Position numbers and translations under genes: made by a program
Assembly (NCBI RefSeq): GCF_028807635.1
Contig: NZ_JARBAX010000001.1
Span: 3,302,501-3,366,500, forward strand
Source of the DNA: Streptomyces spiramyceticus
Lineage (GTDB): Bacteria > Actinomycetota > Actinomycetes > Streptomycetales > Streptomycetaceae
Direction of reading: 5' to 3'
Length of the DNA stretch: 64,000 nucleotides
In this document: positions 50,324-58,346 of the stretch, piece by piece
Numbering within the stretch: position 1 is the first letter of the stretch
How the letters are laid out: each line of letters opens with the position of its first letter
Notes under the pieces: model-generated
The model's input: the letters and a program-made list of their open reading frames with translations, nothing else
What the model was told of the DNA's origin: nothing
Database searches by the model: none

Positions 50324-51580
50324 GTGGGGCTTGCTGAGCGGCGAAAGGTGCTGGGCTACAGTCAAGAAACGTTCGCCCAGGCGCTCGGAGTGGACCGCAC
50401 AACGGTCGGCCGCTGGGAGAGCGGAAAGAACTCACCTCAGCCGCCGTTACGGCCGAAGCTCGCCGAGGTGATGCAAGTGGACCTTGCCGAACTGGACGCC
50501 CTGGTGGCGCAGTCACAAACCTCAGCCCAGGAGTCCGCAGGGTCGCCACCCAGCCACGACTACGGCCCGAGGGATACCGAGGACATGATCCGACGCGAAT
50601 TCCTGCGTGCGATAGCGGTAACCGGCGCATTCGCGGCGCTGCCCGCCGACGAGGCCGAAGCACTGGGCGACGGGACCGGTCGAGGGACCGCATCGGACTT
50701 CTTGCGGATGAACGGGCACCTGTGGCAGGTGTACCAGCTCGCACGCTCCAAGGGGTCGGTGCTCCCCATCGTGCAGGAACAACTCACCACGCTGACCAGA
50801 ACTCTCACCGGCCGATCCGACGCCGAAGTGCAGCCTCTGTGCGGCGCAGCGGCCGACCTCTTCCAACTCGCCGGGGAACTCGCCTTCGACAGCAACCGCT
50901 ACACGGACGCCGCCGTCTCCTACGCCCTCGCGGCTTCAGCGAGCAAGGAGGCCGGTGCATTCGATCTGTGGGCTTGTGCGCTCGTCCGGCACGCGTACGT
51001 CGACGTGTACGAGCGCCGTTTCAGGGAAGCCGCAGATCTGTTGTCGGCGGCCGAAAGGGTCGCCAGACGGGGGGACAGCTCGCTGTCGACGCGGCATTGG
51101 GTTGCTTCCGTGCAGGCCGAAGCCCATGCCGGACTGGGCGACTTGGCAGCCTGCGAGCGTGCACTTGATGAGGCGGAGAAGGTCACGCATCTGGTCGGCC
51201 TCGGCCACACCGGCGGCTGGCTGAGGTTCGACGGTTCGCGACTGGCGGAGGAGCGAGGAGCCCGTTACGTACAGCTCGGCCGTCTCGATCTCGCCGAGAG
51301 AGCGCTGAGGACAGCATTGGATCAAGGCGCCTTGTCCCAGGGGCAGTCGCTGCGCCGACGAGGAGCCGTCCTTGCGGATCTGGCCGCCATCGGAGCAAAG
51401 CGCCGCGATCCTGACCAGCTCCTTGCCTTCGGGCGCGAGGCTCTGGAACTCGCGCGAGAATCCTCCTCCGGCTATGTCGCCCGTAGACTCCAAACGCTAC
51501 GAGCTGAGTTCGGCCCCTTGATCCGCGACGGCCGCGTAGCCGAGCTGGGGGCAGAGATCGGCGCACTGAGCGGGACGTGA
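50324..51580 (+). CDS. XRE-family regulator with TPR-like C-terminal domain
   Basis: 418 aa from GTG behind GGAGGGAG. HTH at about residues 3-60 (LGYSQETFAQALGVDRTTVG, RWESGKNSPQ). A hinge (about 85-115) with MIRREFLRAIAVTGAFAALP, which looks like a hydrophobic helix, is followed by TPR-like helices to the end. This architecture is common in Streptomyces orphan regulators that respond to small peptides or butyrolactone-like signals; the ligand is unknown. Its divergent neighbours are the tiny Cys genes and, further on, the peptide/methyltransferase pair. Confidence 0.85.
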   Translation: MGLAERRKVLGYSQETFAQALGVDRTTVGRWESGKNSPQPPLRPKLAEVMQVDLAELDALVAQSQTSAQESAGSPPSHDYGPRDTEDMIRREFLRAIAVTGAFAALPADEAEALGDGTGRGTASDFLRMNGHLWQVYQLARSKGSVLPIVQEQLTTLTRTLTGRSDAEVQPLCGAAADLFQLAGELAFDSNRYTDAAVSYALAASASKEAGAFDLWACALVRHAYVDVYERRFREAADLLSAAERVARRGDSSLSTRHWVASVQAEAHAGLGDLAACERALDEAEKVTHLVGLGHTGGWLRFDGSRLAEERGARYVQLGRLDLAERALRTALDQGALSQGQSLRRRGAVLADLAAIGAKRRDPDQLLAFGREALELARESSSGYVARRLQTLRAEFGPLIRDGRVAELGAEIGALSGT

Positions 51581-51595
51581 CGAAGAGGGGTAGGC

Positions 51596-51961
51596 ATGTC
51601 GCAGATCGAGGGCGCACGGGTGTTCCGGGAGGCGTGGATCGCCGGTGTGCAGGAGCACTTCCCCGGCGAACCGAAGTCGAGCTACGTCACTTCTTGGGAG
51701 GACACTCCCGAGTGGGAGCGTCGAGCCGCTGGGGCTGTGTATCAGCAGGTTCACCAGTTCCTCGATCTGAGTGGTGGACATGCGTCGCGGCTGTCGCGTG
51801 AGCAGAAGGGCCGGTTCGTCGCGACCTGCTGGACCGCGCAGATGTACAAGCACTTCGAGGACCCGAAGCCCGGATACGTGGCGGACTGGCGGGAACTGCC
51901 CGACTGGCAGAAGGAGACCGACGCGGACATCTTCGACGCGATCGAGAAGTCTCTGAACTGA
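51596..51961 (+). CDS. Hypothetical protein
   Basis: 121 aa, acidic and Trp-rich: two related halves, ARVFREAWIAGVQEHFPGEP followed by SSYVTSWEDTPEWERRAAGA, and later FVATCWTAQMYKHFEDPKPG followed by YVADWRELPDWQKETDADIF. Internal duplication of a segment of about 50 residues is likely. 15 bp behind the XRE gene with GAAGAGGGG upstream, so probably one operon. Cytoplasmic; not recognised. Confidence 0.7.
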   Translation: MSQIEGARVFREAWIAGVQEHFPGEPKSSYVTSWEDTPEWERRAAGAVYQQVHQFLDLSGGHASRLSREQKGRFVATCWTAQMYKHFEDPKPGYVADWRELPDWQKETDADIFDAIEKSLN

Positions 51962-52623
51962 GTCGTGCGGAGCTTGTCTGGGGCGCGGGCGTGGGCGGGG
52001 GCGTTGGTTGCTTCTGGTGTGGGGCCGCCCATTGCGCAAGTTTCGCGGCTCCGGGGCGGGTGTAAAGGGCGCTCCCTGCGGTCGCGTCGCTGCGCGATGA
52101 CCCTTCGGGCCACCCTTGACACCCGCCCCTCCACCGCTGGTTCTTTACGGGGGCGGCCCCTGGGGGCGGGGCCCCGGCCAAGGCCCGGGGAGTGGCTGCT
52201 CGTCGTTGCCGGGCGGCGGGTTTGGTGGGTGGGGACGGACGGCGCCGCCCCGTGGTCCGTAGGGAGTCCTTAGCCCCTTGTGTGTGGAAGAGGACACTTG
52301 CACGCCTGGGCATGGGGACCCTTGGGGTGTCTCGTTCCGATCACAAGACGCGGGTGCAGACGCCCACCAGACTGCCACCCGCCAAAGGTCGAAGACCAGC
52401 GGATCGGCCTGAGAGTCGGGCGTAGCGTAGGTGTGCCTCGTCCGGCCGCGGGGCTGATCGTCGCGATCCCCAAAGCTGTGCGCACGGAGCGTAGTTGGTG
52501 CGGTACCGTGATCGCGTAATCACTCTCTGCGTACATCTTGTCGCGCGGAGCGGCCCCCGGCGGTGCTACCAACACCAATCCGAGGGCCTTCACCACCGAG
52601 GCTTACGACAAGGAGCCCCCGGG
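51962..52623. other. About 660-bp intergenic region
   Basis: GC-rich tracts and short inverted repeats, including GTGAT-N6-ATCAC at 52508-52523, about 100 bp before the next gene. No gene is supported. Confidence 0.5.
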
Positions 52624-53568
52624 ATGATGCGCCATGTTAACGCGCCCACCAGCCGCTTCACGAAGGTTTCCAACGACCTCGTCCGGCATCCGCGCCTGAC
52701 CCCGGAAGCGAAACTCCTGCTCATCTACGTGCAGGGCCTTCCACAGAGCGAGGCGTCCAAATCCCTCAGCGAGCACGCGGCCAAGCTGAACATCACCGGC
52801 CGTGCCTACCAGCGAGCCAAGGAACTCCTCCTGGCCTGCGGGTTCTTCCACCACTGGCGTGAACAAGGCACGGGCGGACGCTGGTTCACCGATCAGCTCC
52901 TCGCGAACGTCACCCTCACGAGCGAGGAGGCGTCGCGCATCCGGCACGGGATCCCGCCGAGTACGCAGTCTCCGACCGCCGGAGCACCGAAGCGTCCGAT
53001 GGTCGGTGGCTCTCCTACGGAACGTAAGACGGGAGAGAAGAACACTCCCCATCCCCCACCCAAAGACGCCGAGGCGGCCGAGGTGGCCGAAGTGGGTGAC
53101 GCCGACACGGCATCCGAACTCGTCGAGGCGGAACGCGTACTGCTCGGGTTGCGCCACCAGCACCGCGACCTGTACCTCGGCCCCCGCGAGGCCCGCACCC
53201 TTGCCACCGCCGCCGCGGAATGGCTGCGCCGGGGAATCACCTCCGCCGAGCTGTGCCGCGCCCTCACCGCAGGCCTGCCCGCCGGAGGCATCCAGTCGGC
53301 GGTGGGCTTCCTCCGGCACCGCCTCACCACCAAGCTCCCGGCCCCGGCGCCCCCGAAGCCGCGCGTCTCGTACGACGAACTGCCCCCGTCCCGCATCCCG
53401 AGCCCTCTGATCACCTGCGCAGGCCCAGGTCCGGATCACGCCTTCCGCCCCGTGGCCGACGAAACGCAATGCGCCCCTTGCCGCACCGACCACGCCACAC
53501 CGGTACCGGCACCACGCCGCCGTGCCGCCTGGCGGGACATCGTCCCCTCTGCCACCGCCACGCATTGA
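52624..53568 (+). CDS. Helix-turn-helix protein, replication/partition-like
   Basis: 314 aa from the ATG at 52624 with AAGGAG 9 nt upstream. N-terminal winged-helix (about 5-95): FTKVSNDLVRHPRLTPEAKL, LLIYVQGLPQSEASKSLSEH, then AYQRAKELLLACGFFHHWRE. This resembles helix-turn-helix proteins of actinomycete plasmids and integrative elements. A long linker leads to a helical domain (LGLRHQHRDLYLGPREARTL) and a C-terminal CAGPG...CAPC Cys set. May be a leftover of an integrative element; no integrase or rep gene adjoins. Confidence 0.7.
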   Translation: MMRHVNAPTSRFTKVSNDLVRHPRLTPEAKLLLIYVQGLPQSEASKSLSEHAAKLNITGRAYQRAKELLLACGFFHHWREQGTGGRWFTDQLLANVTLTSEEASRIRHGIPPSTQSPTAGAPKRPMVGGSPTERKTGEKNTPHPPPKDAEAAEVAEVGDADTASELVEAERVLLGLRHQHRDLYLGPREARTLATAAAEWLRRGITSAELCRALTAGLPAGGIQSAVGFLRHRLTTKLPAPAPPKPRVSYDELPPSRIPSPLITCAGPGPDHAFRPVADETQCAPCRTDHATPVPAPRRRAAWRDIVPSATATH

Positions 53569-53601
53569 CGCTCCCAGCCGACGGTGGGTTGTGCTGCCAA
53601 A

Positions 53602-53668
53602 GAAGGCGGCGGCTACCCCGGCCGTCTGGCCGGGGCGCCGCCGCCTTCGGTGATGCGTCGCTCGGTGC
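53602..53668. terminator. Bidirectional hairpin terminator
   Basis: GAAGGCGGCGGC ... GCCGCCGCCTTC with an inner CCCCGGCC/GGCCGGGG stem, between converging genes. Confidence 0.85.
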
Positions 53669-53676
53669 CCTCGGTG

Positions 53677-54132
53677 CTACAGGTCGAACTCGTGCGGCGG
53701 CAGGTCGAGTGTGAAGCACGCCTCCCGTACGAGGGCCTGCTCGTCCTTGTCGAAGTCGCCGTCGGCGCCGCCGATGACGATGCCGATCTGGATGACGGCG
53801 CGAGCCTCGGCGGGCTTCTTCTTCGCCTTGGCGACCTCCTGGAGCACGCTCACCTTGCCGAAGGCGAAGTCGGTGGTGAGCTTGTTCAGGTAGTCGTCGA
53901 AGCGACGCTGGAGGTCGTCGGCAGGGAAGTTCTTCAGTACCTCGTTGGTGGCGATGAGTTGGGCCACCCGCTGGCGCTCGGCCGGGTCGATGGAGCCGTC
54001 GGCGGCGGCGACGAGTGCGCACATCGCCATGCTCGCGTCGCGGAACGAGCCGCTCTTCAGGTCGTTCTTCTTCGCCTCCAGCTGGGTTTGCATCGTCTGG
54101 GCGGACTCCTTGATGCGATCCCACAGGGCCAT
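53677..54132 (-). CDS. terB: TerB-family tellurite-resistance/stress protein
   Basis: 151 aa, helical, with the TerB acidic metal-binding motifs VAAADGSIDPAERQRV and IGGADGDFDKDEQALV. TerB proteins bind divalent metal and take part in the Ter stress response with TerD-like partners. The N-terminal helix MALWDRIKESAQTMQTQLEA is typical of the Streptomyces form. ATG at 54132; GGAG lies about 14 nt upstream. Separate from the VWA gene at 30760, another possible Ter-linked protein. Confidence 0.88.
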   Translation of the reverse strand: MALWDRIKESAQTMQTQLEAKKNDLKSGSFRDASMAMCALVAAADGSIDPAERQRVAQLIATNEVLKNFPADDLQRRFDDYLNKLTTDFAFGKVSVLQEVAKAKKKPAEARAVIQIGIVIGGADGDFDKDEQALVREACFTLDLPPHEFDL

Positions 54133-54195
54133 GAGGACTTCAACTCCGTCTGTGTCGGTGCCGGCTGGTCTACCTCTACAACGATGTAGAAGCTA

Positions 54196-54360
54196 TCAGG
54201 GGCGTTGAGCAGCCGCCTTGTCATCGCCTGTGCTGCGGCATTCGCCGCCCTCGCTCTGCTCGTGGTCGCGCTGCTCGTGGTCGTAGTCGTGCTCGTCGGA
54301 CGAGCGGGCTACCTCGGCGCGGATCATGGCGTTCACTGCGGCGTACGGGTCGATGGGCAT
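54196..54360 (-). CDS. Small acidic hypothetical protein (54 aa)
   Basis: MPIDPYAAVNAMIRAEVARS, then a run of Asp/Glu/His (SDEHDYDHEQRDHEQSEGGE) and CRSTGDDKAAAQRP. Good ribosome site AAGGAAGTCCGAC before the ATG. The His/Asp/Glu-rich run may bind cation. Below usual length limits; supported by the ribosome site and codon use only. Confidence 0.5.
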   Translation of the reverse strand: MPIDPYAAVNAMIRAEVARSSDEHDYDHEQRDHEQSEGGECRSTGDDKAAAQRP

Positions 54361-54411
54361 GTCGGACTTCCTTACGGTGGAGGGTGGTTGAGCGTTTGGC
54401 CGAAGCCCCCC

Positions 54412-54798
54412 TCAGCAGCGCAGAACCACGCACCGGACGGTCGAAGATCCGAGTGCCGTCGCCGGATGCGGCAAGGGCCGCTCGGGCGGGGACGGGTTTG
54501 GCGTGCGCGTACTCCGGTACGGGACCACCGGGCCGGCCGCGTGCCCCTTCCGGCTCCGGCCCCTCGCGCTCTCGCCGGCCCCCGGCCGCGCCTCACTGTC
54601 GGCGGCGTCCGACGGCTGGCCCTCCGCCCCTGCCCCGTTGCCGCTCTCGGCGGCGGAGACAGGGCGTCCCTCGGGTGCCGAGACCGCGCCGAAACCGCCG
54701 CCCGCCCCCAGCACCATGGCGAAGACGGCGGTGAGCACCAGCAGCGCCATGAGCGCGCCCTGGCGCACCGCGCGCGGGACGAAGCGAGAGACACGCAT
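54412..54798 (-). CDS. Small secreted or membrane-anchored protein
   Basis: 128 aa. A signal/anchor (MRVSRFVPRAVRQGALMALL, VLTAVFAMVLGAGG) is followed by an Ala/Gly/Ser/Pro-rich exported chain ending in CVVLRC. ATG at 54798 follows GAGAGGCAC. The two C-terminal Cys could form a loop. Not recognised. Confidence 0.55.
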   Translation of the reverse strand: MRVSRFVPRAVRQGALMALLVLTAVFAMVLGAGGGFGAVSAPEGRPVSAAESGNGAGAEGQPSDAADSEARPGAGESARGRSRKGHAAGPVVPYRSTRTPNPSPPERPLPHPATALGSSTVRCVVLRC

Positions 54799-54799
54799 G

Positions 54800-54843
54800 T
54801 GCCTCTCGTCCCACGGACGCGTGCCTCTCGTCCCACGGACGCG
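54800..54843. repeat. 22-bp direct repeat, two copies
   Basis: TGCCTCTCGTCCCACGGACG, plus CG, occurs twice in tandem just upstream of the reverse gene at 54798, so it doubles that gene's leader and ribosome site. Confidence 0.8.
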
Positions 54844-54954
54844 CCGGTTTATACCCGTACGCCGGAGAAGTCCCCTCTACCGGACTAGTGCCGTAAGACT
54901 TCCGTCATCGGATCGGGCGAGGTCGACGCACCCTTTCTGGCGTTGAATGAGCGC

Positions 54955-55521
54955 ATGAGACACATACTCGGCAAGCCGGTGGTCATCGGGGTGCTGCTCG
55001 TCGGAATGCTGGCGGTCGGCGTGGGCCTGTACTGGTTCCAGCCGTGGAAGCTGTGGCAGGACGAGACGGTGAAGGACGAACTCCCCGTGGCGGCCCCCGT
55101 TTCGGAACCCTCTTCGAAACCCTCGGACGAGGCCGCGCCGGAGAAGCCCTCCACCGCCCCGCCCGCCCTGCGCACACTCGCCTCCGGCACCCTGATCAGC
55201 CACGAACACGCCACCAGCGGCACGGCGAAAATCCTCCAGCACCCCGACGGCACCCGCACCCTCCGCCTGGAGAACCTCGACACCAGCAACGGTCCCGACC
55301 TGCGCGTCTGGCTCACGGACGCGCCGGTGAAGGAGGGCAAGGCCGGCTGGCACGTCTTCGACGACGGCAAGTACGTCAGCCTCGGCAAGCTCAAGGGCAA
55401 CAAGGGCGACCAGAATTACGCCCTGCCCGCCGACGCCGACCTGGGCGCCCTCACCAGCCTGACCATCTGGTGCGACCGTTTCGACGTCTCCTTCGGCGCG
55501 GCGAAACTCGCGCGGGCCTGA
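54955..55521 (+). CDS. DM13-domain membrane-anchored protein
   Basis: 188 aa. An N-terminal membrane anchor (VVIGVLLVGMLAVGVGLYWF) is followed by a Ser/Pro/Glu linker and a DM13 domain (about 75-188): ASGTLISHEHATSGTAKILQ, RLENLDTSNGPDLRVWLTDA, VSLGKLKGNKGDQNYALPAD, TIWCDRFDVSFGAAKL with one Cys. DM13 is thought to act in extracellular redox, via its Cys. An in-frame TTG four codons upstream is an alternative start. Confidence 0.82.
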   Translation: MRHILGKPVVIGVLLVGMLAVGVGLYWFQPWKLWQDETVKDELPVAAPVSEPSSKPSDEAAPEKPSTAPPALRTLASGTLISHEHATSGTAKILQHPDGTRTLRLENLDTSNGPDLRVWLTDAPVKEGKAGWHVFDDGKYVSLGKLKGNKGDQNYALPADADLGALTSLTIWCDRFDVSFGAAKLARA

Positions 55522-55556
55522 CCGGCGCGGGCCTGACCGGCGCGGGCCTGACCGGC
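55512..55556. repeat. 15-bp tandem repeat, three copies
   Basis: GCGGGCCTGACCGGC three times, the first copy overlapping the DM13 gene's stop codon. Confidence 0.85.
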
Positions 55557-55572
55557 GTACGTCTCCGGCGCC

Positions 55573-55926
55573 TCAGCCGAGGTCGTACGCCACCGGGTGC
55601 TTGGGCTCGTACAGCGGCAGCTCGGTCCCGCTCGGCAGCCTTACGGCGGCGAGCAGCCCCCAGCCCTGGTCGCGCACGGGTCCTGAGATCTCCGCCCCGC
55701 GCTGGGCGAGGTCCGCGAGCGTCTGCTCGATGTCGTCGCACATCAGGTAGAACTCGTGCTTGGGGCGCCCGCCCGTGGGGTGTACGGCGACCTCGGCCGG
55801 CGGCAGCTTGAAGATCAGCCAGCCGCCGCCCGAGTCCACCCCGGGAAAGCCGAGGACGTCGCGGATGAAGGACCGGTCCGCGTCGGCGGCGGTGCTGTAG
55901 AGGATGACGTGGGCGCCGTTGATCAT
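55573..55926 (-). CDS. VOC (glyoxalase/bleomycin-resistance fold) protein
   Basis: 117 aa, MINGAHVILYSTAADADRSF. Two beta-alpha-beta-beta-beta halves; GGRPKHEFYLMCDDIEQTLA and EISGPVRDQGWGLLAAVRLP with a C-terminal LPLYEPKHP. Metal ligands are only partly kept. Substrate unknown. Start at 55926 where GCGAGGCAG precedes; a longer in-frame ORF runs to 56091 into the divergent gene's start. Confidence 0.8.
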   Translation of the reverse strand: MINGAHVILYSTAADADRSFIRDVLGFPGVDSGGGWLIFKLPPAEVAVHPTGGRPKHEFYLMCDDIEQTLADLAQRGAEISGPVRDQGWGLLAAVRLPSGTELPLYEPKHPVAYDLG

Positions 55927-56072
55927 GTCTGTCTGCCTCGCTCGGGAGTCGATGTGCGCATCCGAGCACCGATGCCCGCCCCCGGCCCCGCACTGAACCG
56001 GCCGGGGGTACCGGTCACCCGTCCGGCTCGGCCCAGGTCGCCCGTACGGCCCCCGGACCGGATCCTCGAAAC

Positions 56073-57497
56073 ATGTCTGGGCAGAACCCAACCGCTGAGT
56101 CGGCAGCCGATGCCTTTGTGTACGGCTACCCGCTGGTCTCCGGCCTGTCGGCGGTCGATGCCGCCCTGCACAAGGGCTTCGGCACCCTGGGCCCCGCCCC
56201 CTTCAACCACTTCTCGCACGCCGGCCGACTGGCCTCTCCCGACGACCACTTCCTGTCCGTCAACAACGACACGGTGTACTCGGTCGCACAGCTCGACCTC
56301 TCCGGCGGGCCGCTGCTGCTCGATGTGCCGGACACCGGCGGGGCGTACTGCGTGCTGCAGTTCGTCGACGCGTGGACCAACAACTTCGCGTACCTCGGCA
56401 GCCGCTCGACCGGCACGGCGAAGAGCCGCTGGCTGATCGCGCCGCCCGGCTGGCCGGGCAGCGAACCGGACGACGTGACCGGCGTGATCGACGCCCCGAC
56501 GTCCGTTGTCACGCTCGTCGGCCGCAACGCGTGCGACGGCCCGGACGACATGCCGCGTGTTGCGGCGATCCAGCAGGGTCTCGTACTGACGCCGCAGGAT
56601 GGGGCCGAACACCGGACCGGGTTGCCCGCCGTCGACCCCGATGTGCCCGACGAGCTGCGCTTCTTCGAGCGGCTGCGGGTATGGATGGCGGACTTCCCGC
56701 CGTCCGCGGCGGACCAGGCGTACCAGGACCGTTTCCAGCCGCTGGGTCTCCTGGAGGAGGGCCCTTCGCCGTACGTGAACGCGGAACCCGCGCTTGTACG
56801 GGCGCTCAGGGAGGGGCTGGCCGCGGGCAAGGAGCGCATCGAGAGCGCGTCCAAGGCGGCGTCCTCGGAAGCTCAGTCCCCCGAAGCTCAGCCCTCGCAA
56901 GCTCAGTCCTCGGAGGCCCAGTCCTCGGAAGCTCAGGTGCGGCCGGGCGAATGGGAGATGAGCCCCCACCTCTTCGACTACAACCTCGACCACCTCGGCA
57001 TCGGCACGATCGACTCCATGCAGTGGCGCATCGACGACCGCGAGGCCTCGTACCTGACCCGCGCGGTCGCGGCGAGCACCGCCCTGTGGGGCAGCCACGG
57101 CTACGAGGCGGTGTCCGCGTCCACCTCCACGGACGCGGAAGGCAGGCCGCTCACGGGCGCCACGTCGTACACCGTGCGCTTCGAACAGCCGCCACCGGTC
57201 GGGTCGTTCTGGTCGATGACCATGTACGACACCCCGGACCAGTACCTCGTCGACAACCCGATCGGCCGCTACTCGATCGGGGACCGCACACCGGGTCTGG
57301 TGTACGCCGACGACGGCTCGCTGACGATCCGTATCGGCAGGGAGCGTCCGTCCGACCCGATCGAGGCGGCGAACTGGCTTCCGGCGCCGGAGGGTGGATT
57401 CCGTCCGATGATCCGCCTCTATACGCCCAACGAGGCGGTGACCGACGGCAGTTACCGCCTGCCGACGATCCGGCCGCGCGCCGCACAACCGGGGTGA
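56073..57497 (+). CDS. DUF1254/DUF1214-family protein
   Basis: 474 aa. The N-terminal DUF1254 (about 10-140) has DAFVYGYPLVSGLSAVDAAL, VNNDTVYSVAQLDLSGGPLL and VDAWTNNFAYLGSR. The C-terminal DUF1214 (about 350-465) has SFWSMTMYDTPDQYLVDNPI, GRYSIGDR. Between them lies a linker with a SEAQ/PEAQ/SQAQ repeat (about 268-290, 12-bp DNA units). No signal peptide, unlike most family members. Function unknown. Divergent from the VOC gene. Confidence 0.85.
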   Translation: MSGQNPTAESAADAFVYGYPLVSGLSAVDAALHKGFGTLGPAPFNHFSHAGRLASPDDHFLSVNNDTVYSVAQLDLSGGPLLLDVPDTGGAYCVLQFVDAWTNNFAYLGSRSTGTAKSRWLIAPPGWPGSEPDDVTGVIDAPTSVVTLVGRNACDGPDDMPRVAAIQQGLVLTPQDGAEHRTGLPAVDPDVPDELRFFERLRVWMADFPPSAADQAYQDRFQPLGLLEEGPSPYVNAEPALVRALREGLAAGKERIESASKAASSEAQSPEAQPSQAQSSEAQSSEAQVRPGEWEMSPHLFDYNLDHLGIGTIDSMQWRIDDREASYLTRAVAASTALWGSHGYEAVSASTSTDAEGRPLTGATSYTVRFEQPPPVGSFWSMTMYDTPDQYLVDNPIGRYSIGDRTPGLVYADDGSLTIRIGRERPSDPIEAANWLPAPEGGFRPMIRLYTPNEAVTDGSYRLPTIRPRAAQPG

Positions 57498-57585
57498 CAC
57501 TCCGGCGAACGCGACCTGGGATCACCGCACGGCATCGCGTGCTGGTCACCGCCCGGGTGAGGCATGGAGGTGCCCGCGCTCGTGA

Positions 57586-58233
57586 TCAATACACCTGAGC
57601 GCCGTAGCGGCTCAGGAACATGTCCACGCCGCCCGTGACAAGGCGGTCGGTGAGGTCGTCGTCGATGTGGGTTCCGTAGGCGCCGAAGACCAGGTGCGGG
57701 AAGATCAGGAGCGCGTACAGCTGGATGATCGCGACCTCCAGGTCGGGGATCACCAGGCGGCCCTGGTCGGCGAGTGCGCGCAGCGCGCCCGCGATCGCGG
57801 GGTGGTGGCCCTCGGGTCCGTGGCCCTTCCATGCCTGCCCGAGCTCGGGGAAGCGGTGCAGCTCGGCGGCGACGAGGTTGCGCAGGGCGATGACGTCCTG
57901 GTTGCCGGTGACCGCGCTCACCCAGGTGCGGGCGGCGTCGATGAGTGCCGTACGCAGGTCGTCGGTCTCGGCGAGGCCTTCGAGCGCCGTCATTGAGGCG
58001 GTGCCGAGGGGCTCGTCGAGTGCCTCGGTGATGACCGCGGTGAACAGCGCTTCCTTGCTGCCGAAGTGGTTGTAGACGGTCACCTTGGACACCCCCGCCT
58101 CGGCGGCGATGGCGTCCATGCCGACGCCGAAGCCGTCCCGCAGGAAGAGTTCGCGGGCCGCCCGGACGATGGCCTGCCGCTTGAGTTCGGCCCGGGGGCC
58201 GCTGGGGGGCTGCTTGACGCTGTCCACGCTCAT
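57586..58233 (-). CDS. TetR-family repressor
   Basis: 215 aa. HTH at about 33-55: MDAIAAEAGVSKVTVYNHFG, SKEALF. The C-terminal ligand domain (TetR_C type) follows. It is divergent from an MFS drug exporter with a large inverted-repeat operator between, the classic efflux-repressor arrangement; ligand probably an exported compound. TAGGAT (58240-58245) ends 6 nt before the ATG, so the message is probably leaderless and the operator abuts the -10 box, giving autoregulation. Confidence 0.9.
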   Translation of the reverse strand: MSVDSVKQPPSGPRAELKRQAIVRAARELFLRDGFGVGMDAIAAEAGVSKVTVYNHFGSKEALFTAVITEALDEPLGTASMTALEGLAETDDLRTALIDAARTWVSAVTGNQDVIALRNLVAAELHRFPELGQAWKGHGPEGHHPAIAGALRALADQGRLVIPDLEVAIIQLYALLIFPHLVFGAYGTHIDDDLTDRLVTGGVDMFLSRYGAQVY

Positions 58234-58249
58234 GGCCCGATCCTAGCAG

Positions 58250-58305
58250 TTCAACTGAACTGAACAGTTGAGTTCAAGTGTACTGGGCCGTACAGTTCAG
58301 TTGAA
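58250..58305. promoter_or_regulatory. TetR operator, 13-bp inverted repeats
   Basis: TTCAACTGAACTG (58250-58262) and CAGTTCAGTTGAA (58293-58305) are perfect inverted copies. Inside, TGAACAGTTGAGTTCA and GTAC-N6-GTAC add further half-sites, so two dimers may bind. It lies between the repressor and the exporter. Confidence 0.75.
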
Positions 58306-58346
58306 GGAACTGACCGCTGCTCCTCACGCTGCCCTGGAAGTGATCC

